Shown: piece by piece, positions 9,989 through 19,500 of the stretch
Layout: each line of letters opens with the position of its first letter
Position numbering within the stretch: position 1 is the stretch's first letter
From: Hoylesella pleuritidis JCM 14110
Lineage (GTDB): Bacteria; Bacteroidota; Bacteroidia; Bacteroidales; Bacteroidaceae
Direction: 5' to 3'
Assembly: GCF_000613725.1 (NCBI RefSeq)
Contig: NZ_BAJN01000007.1
Location: forward strand, 62,001 to 126,000
Length of the DNA stretch: 64,000 nucleotides
Notes under the pieces: model-generated
Seen by the model: only the letters and a program-made list of their open reading frames with translations
Databases searched by the model: none
Told to the model about the DNA's origin: nothing
Translations under genes and position numbers: made by a program

Positions 9989-11911
9989 TCACCGAGTTAA
10001 TTTCAGTCGCAGACTGTTGAGTACCACGCTGACGCTGGAAAAGGCCATTAATGCACTTGCCCACATCGGCGTTATTTGGAAATTGATACCGAAAATATAT
10101 AATACTCCGGCAGCCAGTGGAATACAAACAATATTGTAAACGAACGCCCAGAAAAGGTTTTCGTAAATCATCCGCACTGTCTTTCGGCTCAATCGAATGG
10201 CCAATGGAATCTTACGGAGGTCGTCGCTCATCAACGTCACCTGCGCCACATCCATTGCCACATCGGTGCCCCGCCCCATCGCAATACTCACATCGGCCAA
10301 AGCCAGGGCTTGGGTGTCGTTGATGCCGTCACCGACCATCGCTACTCGTTTACCCGACTGCTGCAAACGACGCACTAGATTTTCTTTATCCTGTGGCAAA
10401 ACTTTGCTCTGATAATACCTAATTCCGGCTTTCTCGGCCCAGTAACGAGCTGCTTCCTCTTTATCGCCACTCATCATATATACTTCCACGCCGTGTGATT
10501 GCAGATCGGCCATCGCCTCACGAGCATTGGGTTTGAGTATCTCACGTACTTCAAATGGCAAATCATCGGCTTTTGTAAAATCAATATTCCGGTTGGGAAT
10601 GGTGAGCGTTCCCGTTTTATCGATGACCATTGCATTAATCGCTCGCAGACTTTCAAGGGCCGTTGCGTCTTTAATCAGAATATTATTCTGCGCCGCCTTA
10701 CCGATACCCACCATCAAAGCCGTAGGCGTGGCCAGCCCCATTGCACAAGGACAAGCGATGACCAATACTGCAACAGCCGACAGAACGGCTTGCGGAAGAG
10801 CTACACTGCCACCGAAGATCCACCACAACAAAAACGTGAGCAGAGCTATACCAGCCACTGTGGGCACAAAGACGAACGCCACTCGATCTACAACTCGCTG
10901 CACGGGAGCTTTCGATCCTTGGGCCTCTTGTACCATCCTGATGATATGGGCCAACGCCGTATTCTCTCCGATCTGCTTGGCACGGAAACGAAATTTACCT
11001 TGCGAAACGATTGTTCCGGCCAGCACCTGCGATCCGCTCTGCTTCAATGCAGGCGTAGGCTCGCCCGTTATCATACTTTCATCCACATAAGCTCCGTCGG
11101 CAAGCATAAAACTTTCGGCCCAAGTTACGGTGCCATCTACCGGAACTTTTTCGCCAGCCCGCACTTCAAGCAAATCTCCCAAGGCGATGGTCGACAACGG
11201 AATTTCTTCCGTTTCATTGCCGCTGACGATATGGGCCGTCTTCGGCGATAGTCCCATCAGCTGCCGAATGCTACTCGCCGTACCGTTTTTGGCTTTCTCT
11301 TCAAGTAGTCTTCCCGTGAGCACGAAGGTAATGATCATTACCGAAGCATCGAAATACGTGTGCCACTCAATGTCCCGATTACCCCAAACCGATGCCCCCA
11401 AGAATGTGTTGAATGTGCTGAACACGAAAGCAATACCCGTAGACAGCGCTACGAGCGTATCCATATTAACTGCCCCGTGACGCAGTTGTCGCCAAGCAAC
11501 GACATAAAACTCTCGCCCACAATACAGCAGATTGGCCAGCGCAATGAGCAGAACGACTTGGTTAGCCACATCTTTCGAACCAACGTCGAGCCATCCCATC
11601 GAGATCGACACACACAACGTAGCAAACAACCAAGACAACATTGTCTTACGGAAAAGTTGGCGATACTCGCGGCATTCAATCTCCACAACCGACCGGTCAG
11701 TCTCAATCACAAGATCATAACCTATTCCGTTGATCTCACTCTTCATCTTTTCGAGTGAGATTCGGGCCGGATCATATTCTACCAAAGCGCTACGTCCAGG
11801 CAAGCTAACAGCTGCCGAATCCACGCCTGGCAGCGACCTGAGTTTCCGTTCCACATTGGCAGAACACGAAGCGCACGCCATTCCTACAACAGGTATTGTC
11901 TTTTTTTCCAT
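9989..11911 (-). CDS. copA: Copper-type heavy metal P1B-ATPase, compact nucleotide-binding region
   Basis: A 640-residue metal-transporting ATPase. It has one N-terminal heavy-metal-associated domain (GMACASCS, Cys13 and Cys16), the actuator TGEP motif (residues 282-285), the transmembrane CPC motif (387-389) typical of Cu(I) exporters, the phosphorylation site DKTGT (431-435) and GDGIND (527-532). Only about 46 residues separate DKTGT from the following SGD at 481. In typical CopA proteins this interval holds a nucleotide-binding domain of over 100 residues with a SEHPL motif, and no HP motif is visible here. Either this is a compact lineage variant or part of the domain is missing; the frame is intact throughout. 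No copper chaperone or CopY/CueR-type regulator is adjacent. Confidence 0.85.
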   Translation of the reverse strand: MEKKTIPVVGMACASCSANVERKLRSLPGVDSAAVSLPGRSALVEYDPARISLEKMKSEINGIGYDLVIETDRSVVEIECREYRQLFRKTMLSWLFATLCVSISMGWLDVGSKDVANQVVLLIALANLLYCGREFYVVAWRQLRHGAVNMDTLVALSTGIAFVFSTFNTFLGASVWGNRDIEWHTYFDASVMIITFVLTGRLLEEKAKNGTASSIRQLMGLSPKTAHIVSGNETEEIPLSTIALGDLLEVRAGEKVPVDGTVTWAESFMLADGAYVDESMITGEPTPALKQSGSQVLAGTIVSQGKFRFRAKQIGENTALAHIIRMVQEAQGSKAPVQRVVDRVAFVFVPTVAGIALLTFLLWWIFGGSVALPQAVLSAVAVLVIACPCAMGLATPTALMVGIGKAAQNNILIKDATALESLRAINAMVIDKTGTLTIPNRNIDFTKADDLPFEVREILKPNAREAMADLQSHGVEVYMMSGDKEEAARYWAEKAGIRYYQSKVLPQDKENLVRRLQQSGKRVAMVGDGINDTQALALADVSIAMGRGTDVAMDVAQVTLMSDDLRKIPLAIRLSRKTVRMIYENLFWAFVYNIVCIPLAAGVLYIFGINFQITPMWASALMAFSSVSVVLNSLRLKLTR

Positions 11912-11933
11912 TGTTCACACCTTTCGATTATTA

Positions 11934-11941
11934 CAAAAATA
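11934..11941 (-). promoter_or_regulatory. -7 element (TATTTTTG) for the P-type ATPase gene
   Basis: The minus strand reads TATTTTTG, a TAnnTTTG match, 22 bp upstream of the ATG at 11911. Confidence 0.5.
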
Positions 11942-12029
11942 AATAAAAAAGCGAAATATTCATGCCTTTTCATCGAAAAATAATACTTATTTAACGTGAA
12001 TTCAATGCAAACTCTTTTCGCAGAATAAG

Positions 12030-13421
12030 TCATTTATTCTTCCCTTGCTCACAATCGGTCAAGGGAGTTTTCTTTTTCCGCTCCTCATTTGTCATCTCTC
12101 TGAACACCGACAACACAATAGGCAGCGTGAGAATCGTGGCACAGATGTCGCTCATCGGCTGCGACATCTCCACACCAGCGAGGCCGAAGAAACGAGGAAA
12201 GATGATGACAAAAGGAATGAAAAACAGTCCGCTGCGCGCCGCTGCAAGCAAGTTGGCCCGCCACGGTTTACGAATGGTTTGCAGAAGCATATTACCCAGC
12301 ATAATCAGTCCGCATAAAGGCAGCGTCGAGAGCTGCCAACGCAGGGCATCGCAACCGATATCAATCACATCGGAATCACGCCGGAAGAGATCAATAATGC
12401 CGTCAGAGAAAATCCAGCTCAATACCGAACACGCCGCAAGAAATATTGTGCTGAACTTCACGCTGAACCAAAATCCCTCTCTGACACGTGCATAGAGCTG
12501 TGCACCATAGCAAAAACCGCAAAACGGCTGGAAGCCTTGTCCAAAGCCGATAACCGTCGCCATCACCATCATTGTAAATCTACTGACAATCGACATTGCT
12601 GCAATGGCTGCGTCACCGTAGACACCTGCCCCAACATTGAGCATCACCGTAGCTAACGATGTCAGACCCTGGCGCAACAGAGAGGGTGTTCCTCCGGCTA
12701 TAATCTCGCGTAGATAGATCGGCGACCACGAAAAGTTGCACCACCGGATACGAATACTTCCGCCGCGATGCGTCATCCGAAGCAAGATCAAAAAGCTCGA
12801 AATCTGTCCGATTACAGTAGCAAGTGCGGCCCCACTCACACCCATTCCGAAACCAAAGATAAACACCGGATCGAGTACTACATTGAGAATGGCTCCCGCT
12901 ACAATACCACGCATTGCATAATTGGCATTTCCCTGGAATCGCATCTGATTATTAAGCGTAAGCGAACTCGTCACAAACGGTGCACCAAACAATACAATTC
13001 CCATATATTTCTCAGTATAAGGAAGAATGGTCGGCGTACTTCCGAGCATCACCGACAACGGAGACAGCAGCGCTTCACCCACAACCAAGATCACGATTCC
13101 CGTCAAAAGAGCATAAAAGAAAGCTGTGGCGGCCATCACTTCGGCATTCCGATGACGCTTCGCTCCTAATTCGCGGGAGATGTAATTGCCTGATCCGTTA
13201 CCGAAAAAGAAACTGAAAGCCTGAATGAAAAACATCACAGAGAAGACGATTCCCACAGCAGCCGTAGACTGGGTATCGATCTTTCCCACGAAGAAAGTAT
13301 CTGCCACGTTATACAAACTGATGACAAGCATACTGATAATGGTAGGCACTGCCATCGTGCCGATTACCCGATGAATAGGCCCCTGAGTAAGAAACGTATA
13401 ATTATCTCGCTCTATTTTCAT
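12030..13421 (-). CDS. MATE family efflux transporter
   Basis: An integral membrane protein of about 463 residues with roughly twelve hydrophobic segments. MATE features include the N-terminal PTIISMLVISLYNVADTFFVG, the mid-protein repeat of that pattern (GTPSLLRQGLTSLATVMLN) and GFGQGFQPFCGFCYGA. MATE pumps export cationic drugs or metabolites in exchange for sodium or protons; the substrate cannot be predicted. Possible starts are the ATGs at 13454, 13427 and 13421; I use the last because homologues begin about ten residues before the first amphipathic segment. The promoter-like element at 13469-13476 would place transcription start only a few bases before 13454, so the longer form is possible. 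Confidence 0.9.
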   Translation of the reverse strand: MKIERDNYTFLTQGPIHRVIGTMAVPTIISMLVISLYNVADTFFVGKIDTQSTAAVGIVFSVMFFIQAFSFFFGNGSGNYISRELGAKRHRNAEVMAATAFFYALLTGIVILVVGEALLSPLSVMLGSTPTILPYTEKYMGIVLFGAPFVTSSLTLNNQMRFQGNANYAMRGIVAGAILNVVLDPVFIFGFGMGVSGAALATVIGQISSFLILLRMTHRGGSIRIRWCNFSWSPIYLREIIAGGTPSLLRQGLTSLATVMLNVGAGVYGDAAIAAMSIVSRFTMMVMATVIGFGQGFQPFCGFCYGAQLYARVREGFWFSVKFSTIFLAACSVLSWIFSDGIIDLFRRDSDVIDIGCDALRWQLSTLPLCGLIMLGNMLLQTIRKPWRANLLAAARSGLFFIPFVIIFPRFFGLAGVEMSQPMSDICATILTLPIVLSVFREMTNEERKKKTPLTDCEQGKNK

Positions 13422-13468
13422 TCTCATCTTTCGCCAATTAAGAAATCTTTGCATTCTTTTATAAGTTG

Positions 13469-13476
13469 CAAAGATA
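13469..13476 (-). promoter_or_regulatory. -7 element (TATCTTTG) for the MATE gene
   Basis: The minus strand reads TATCTTTG followed by CAAC; a transcript would begin near 13462. Confidence 0.5.
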
Positions 13477-13544
13477 ACGATTAAAAGAGTATGAAATATG
13501 GAAACGAATCAATTTAATGGTGTTTTAACACTCCGAGTCACTCA

Positions 13545-16500
13545 CTAACGCGTCAGCGAGAACTTCACGCTAAGACCGAAGTCGTGTGTTGCCGTGGGAT
13601 AACTCGTACTGCTCAGAAGTGGGATATTGGTCTGATGATCATAATAAAAACTCATTGTAAGAAGACGAGAAAGTGTGTAATCGGCCATCAAACTCAGTTT
13701 GAAAGCCGTATTCCCACTACCGGCGACACTGGTTATCGTAGCTATGTTGCGGGTGATAGATGCCTGCCGGCGATAGCTGAGATCACAACGCAGATTGAGT
13801 TCGTGATTTACCCCGTTTCCAACTAACGGCTTTTCGGGTTGCGATTGACGGTCTTTTGCAGTGCGTTTAACGGTCTTTCGCGAGGCGTTTAACGGCAAGT
13901 GAGAGCCGAACAAACGTAAGTCGTTGATTTTATAACCCATACCCAACACCCAATCGCGGCTGACGGCCTCGTTGATTTGCACACTTGTCATACTGAGCGA
14001 CAATATTCGGGTAGTTCGATATTCTATTTTTGCAGTGAAGTTGTTTTGAAATGTCATATCGATTCCGAGTAATGGTGCGAATGCTTCATTGATACTCACT
14101 GTCGAAACGTTGTATTTGCTACTGGGAATAGGTGTCCCCGTGGCGGCATTGGATATGAAACCGAGTCCATTCATATACTCTACGAATGTACTGTAAGAAC
14201 TGTATGAACCAACAGCATAAACACTTTTATAAGCGTGATTGAGGTTAATGCTTTTGAAAACGCTGCTGAACCACGGCAGTTGTGATAATCCGCTGTAACG
14301 CAAAGTCCAGTTAGGCAGCATACGGGTAAGGGCCGGGAAGATGCTCAAAACCTTTCCGCCCATCGCCGTATATGTAGAAAGAAAAGCCGGAATCATTACA
14401 TCCGCACTATAAGTATTCACTTTCCCGTTAACCGGATCGAACTTCCGACCAGCCAACGAAGTACCTTTCGGATAAATGGCATCGGTATATTGTGCTTCCA
14501 CCCGATTGCGGAAATCGGATAAAGAATGGCAGAAACGCTCGAAAGAAGCACTCCGATAACCGCTTGAAGCATTTCCGATACCCTCGAAACTGCTGCCGAT
14601 CGAAATTGTGGTCATCGTAAATGTGCCACTCTCTGTGGTGGGACTGCCGGCATACATATACTGAATGCGCCGGGCACGCGATATCATTCTACTGGCATTA
14701 AGGTTAATTTTGAGATTACGAATGGGCTCAAGCACAGCACGAATTTGCAAGTCTTCCGTTCGGTTCGACGTGGCCGGTGTGGCAACAGAGTCGTTCATCA
14801 GCAACCAATCGTTGGCCCGTGCACGATCGATATACGAGTCGTCGACCAATCCGAAAGCGAAATCCAGCCCCGGACTCAATGCGCTCGTGCCGCGAGTTTG
14901 ACCGAATGCGTCACCTATTGTAGGCATAAACCCCGGTAACGACATTGAAAACTGATTACGATAATAGCCACTGACGTCACGTACGAGCATCAACACACGG
15001 GCTAAAGTCTGTGCCGTACGATACCAATGCTTGGTTTCCAACGGCTCTTTCGGCGTGACGGTGAGCTTCAATTTGATGACAGAGTCTACCTTATTAATAA
15101 TATGTAGGGTGTTGTCATTCAGTTTCCGGAATCTCAGTTTGAACGTTTTCCCGTCCTCGGTGCGGGCCAATACGGTAATACGCCGCGTGTGCTTGTTGTG
15201 TAAAACATCGATAGCGGTGTCAGGCCGAAGCGTTATCTCACGCTCGAAACTACGCTGATTGCGCGGCAAAGTACTGTCGAGCATATCGCGATTGCGATTT
15301 TTCGGCGCTCGTTTCCTGTTGTTGGAAGACACTAATCTGCTGAATCTCTCGTTGGCTTTGCGTAGAAACGGAATATGATTATACAGTCGTTCGAAACTGA
15401 AAGAACCATTAATATTCAGGTCACGATTTATTGAAATGGTATTGCCTAAGGAGGTTCCGTCATCCAAATTGGTGCCGCGTACCCAGTTATAAGTCGCATT
15501 GTAATTGGCGTCTGCATTTATCCAGTCGAAAATCGGAATGAGATTGAGCGGCAACTGGTATGAAAGCGAGAAACGTTGAGCATAATCTAAGGGTGTACCC
15601 AGGTGCAGAATGCTGGTCCAGACAGAGTCTTTCCAGGCTTGATAACGGTCAGGATAAAGATCTTTATTTACTGGCGTGTAAGGCTGTTCTATCTCTGCGT
15701 GGGTCGCACTGTGGTAGTTGAGATGCAGATTACGCGTTAAATCCCAGCGTAAAGACAAGTCACGATTCCACTGAAATTGCGAATTGAACGTCAAGGGGAG
15801 CTTCGTGCCCGTGGTATTTTCCATATCCCGCTCTTGCAATTCATAGTAATTGCGGTTAATGTCGCTGTTGAACGCGATGTTCTGAGGCAACCAATTGAAT
15901 CCGAATTGGCGCACGATATCCAACCATTTGGATCTGTTGCGAATCCCTCGAAAGAGTTCCAAGGGCCTATATACAGGTGTCCAACTGTAAGAAAGAGCCC
16001 CTTTCCAATTGTCTTCTCGTTCATATACAGTGGTCTTTCCGCTTGTATAGCGGTGCGAGTGACTGTAAGAGAGGGAAAAATTAGCAGGATCATAAGGCAT
16101 CGGATGCCGCTTGGTCTGTATGCCTACACGCACATTCGAGAGCGCAAAGTTGGTGTTCGTGGTCTTCGTCACGGCAATACGTTCCAGCGAATCGCGCTCA
16201 TTTGGGGTGCGGATGGCATCAAGTGCCTCTTTCAATTCCATATCATTATCAAGCGGACTATATTTCGGGCGCAGCTCTTCTTTTGTTACAGAGTAGTAAA
16301 GCGGTGCACTAACTTTGGCCTTGTCGGGGAAAAACTTACCCAATTCAAGGCTTGTTGTCACGCTGTAAGTCTTGTAATCGTCGGTAGATCGCTCGTTAAC
16401 ACCCTGTTCCAAACCGCCGAATCCGTTGGTCATATAACGTCCTTGAACATTCAACTGACCAAAATCCGAAAGCTGCATATTGAGATTTCCCTGCGCCGCC

Positions 16501-19500
16501 CAGCCTCCTTTATTATTATAGTCACGCAGTCGCAATTCGTTAACCCACACCTCTCCCGACTTCACCTGCGACGACTTATTGCGCACACCGATAATCATTG
16601 TCTTGACTTCTCCCAATGTCGGGTTTCCCAGAATGCTCATTTGATTACCTGGATGACTGTCATCGAAAGCACTGAACACGTGATTATAAGATGCACGACC
16701 TTCATTCTTAGCTACATTTCGGGCCTTTTTCAACTTGGTAAAAACCCGCAATGGGATGTCAAGCATATTGTCCTCGGGCCATACCTGACGGCTACTCGCT
16801 GCAGAACGAATGCTGTATTTGCCTGGCGGAGTGAGCTTCAGCGGTATCTCATATTCGTAATAGTTGTTCTTATAATCGCTTCCCAAACGGACGAACACGG
16901 CCAATTCGTCGTTTGAAAGACCTGTCGTATTCTGCTCCATCGCATTCGCGTGAACAAACATCTGCAATCGTCTGTATTGCCGAAGATCTAATGCTGTATT
17001 CTTGTAAACAGCTTTTGCCTCGCCCGCTCCTAAGTTTTTAACCACCAAACTCAGTGCCTGCTCATTACTTTCCACCAACTGCGGCTGCGTGGGATCGAGT
17101 GAACGCTCGATTCCCGGAGGCAAAACATAATTGACAGGAACCTTATCTCCGTTCTCTTCTACATTGACAGCGCTCATCGTCAAGGTACCGGATTGCGGCA
17201 CAGAGTTATCTAAATTCTGTTCGTACACACGCCATTCACCCCGCACAAGGTCAAGATTGGCAAAGCGAAGAACCACCGGATGACGGAAACCCGTTAAAAA
17301 CATACGCATAAACCGAATGCTGGTGAAATCGCTGATGCCACCTTCCCGCCGCTCATATTCGGACAAAGGAATACGAAACTGATACCAAGTTTCTACCTCA
17401 TCTTTCTTTCCATTGCGCAGCGAAGGCATCACTTCACGTTTATCTACGATATGATTGCGCCCCACGACAAGGTCTGCTGGACGAATGGAAAGATGATACT
17501 GATAATATTTCTCATACTCATTGAGCGTGTAATCTTGGTTGATATCCTCTACGTCGGGCGTAGTTTTATAAGACGTGTCATAGCGTTCGGTGCGGCTGCT
17601 TGTATCGGGCGAGTTGCCCTGAGGATTGTTGATGTATTTATATCTACGCAGAATAGAAGCCTGCATCGCATCATAATCGCTGCCGCGGAAATAATGATAG
17701 TCGTCGTGAGCAACGTCCCGACGAATCGAATCAAGCACAGTTGAGTTCACTTTTGCCTGCACAGCGCTGATAAACGACTGATAAGGACCGAACGAAAGTT
17801 CCTCTTCGTCATTCAGTCCGTTATATCCTACGTCCTGTAAAGCACGACTTCCACCACTCGTTGCGAATGCATACGTCACTGTAGATTGCGTCGGCACCTT
17901 ACCCCATTGCGTCGTAACGAAAGTCGACGAACCGTCGACGGGCATCCCGCTTTCATAAAATTTCTTCCCGTCTCGCAGCACATCTTCACTCACTTCACCC
18001 AAATTGATGTAGAAATCACCGCCGTATTCGCCGGCATTCGGCCGTTTGGCAGACTCGATAAAGGGATCGAGCATCCAGAATTCGATATACTCCACGTTGG
18101 CGGTTTCAAAATCATTTGTATCCAATTTACGCATCATTCCACCCCAATGCTGCGTCGGATTGTTAAGCGTTCCATCGGAATTGAGGTCGGGATTGAAGTT
18201 ATACGGCCCGCGTTCGTTAGGATAATAGGCAATATTCAATATCGGAATCGTAGACACACCACCATTATAGCCACTCACATCACGATTGGGAAAGAGATCG
18301 CGTACATACACTTCGCGCACGTAATGATTAGAAAGCTGGTCGAGATCGCTCTTGATATGCGCAGGCGTTAACGAACTGCTGCGACGCGTAAAGAGCGGAT
18401 CGATGGTATACCAAGCCATCTGACTGCGGTTGAATCCGCTGCGAAGCGACGTTTTATCGCGATGTTCGGCAAACATAGAAGGCACGCTCGACAGCGTCCA
18501 AGATGTCGGAGTACTCACGTCAATAACCGACTTTGTATTCTCAAAGTCGTCTAAATAAGAAGCATTATCTTGTGTTCCGCTGTTTTGTCCGGCAATAAGC
18601 TGAGCAAATTCTCCCGTAAACGAGATGTTCGAAGGCCTCGTAACGTGAAGAAATGGAATCTTATCGAGCATATTGGTCAACCACTGACTCTCTTTCTTCC
18701 AGTTGAGATTGACGCCCCAAAGCGTGTTGTTTAGCGGTTCCGCACCCATCGTTACCTTGTTGGTCAATGCCTGTTCGGACAAGTGTTGAATAGTTCCGCT
18801 GAGCTGAAAGTCTTTTGTGAAGTTATATTCCCAATTCATTCCGAACATCGTTTTGCGCCGTTGACCATAGTCGGTATTGCTTTCGAGCGACACATTGACG
18901 GCTGTTCCCGCATCGAGAATGCTCTGATTGAGAATGGTTACTTCTCCCGCACTGTAATCAACGCTGTAATCTGTTCCTTCGGTAAGCCTCACACCGCCCG
19001 CAGTAACCACGACCGACCCGGGAGGAACATTGGTCGCACCGAGCGAAATGACGTTAGCCGATGTGCCGCGGAAGTGTCCCGAGAGCACAAACTTATTCTT
19101 TTCGGCTATCTGCTTAGCAACAGTCTTCGTACTATCGTATAGTTCCGTGAAGCTGTATCGCGCTGCTTTGTCGGCCGATACACCGTGACTCACGAGATAG
19201 TGATATAGATATTGCCCGAAAGGTTCAACTTTGGGGAAGAACACCCGACCATTATTTACCGTGTAACCCTCAACAAAATCAAAGTGTCCGTTGGCATTTG
19301 GCCTGTTGTTTTGATCCAGACGGTCGGCGCCGAGCAATCTGATCAGCGGCTGATCTTTTACACTCGGCTCGGGAAGATAAGTGAGATAAACACCCGTTGT
19401 ATCGCTCTGATATTTCACATCAAGCTTAAACCGATTGCGTTCGACAGTAGATGCAAGATAATAAACGTTTTTCATCATCAAGTCCCAGTTACCCTGAGCC

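Noticed and set aside
10499..11251. Long plus-strand frame opposite the P-type ATPase
   Set aside because: It is a shadow of the real minus-strand gene and encodes no recognisable domain.
15777..16916. 379-codon plus-strand frame opposite sprA
   Set aside because: Antisense shadow of sprA with no motif or start context.
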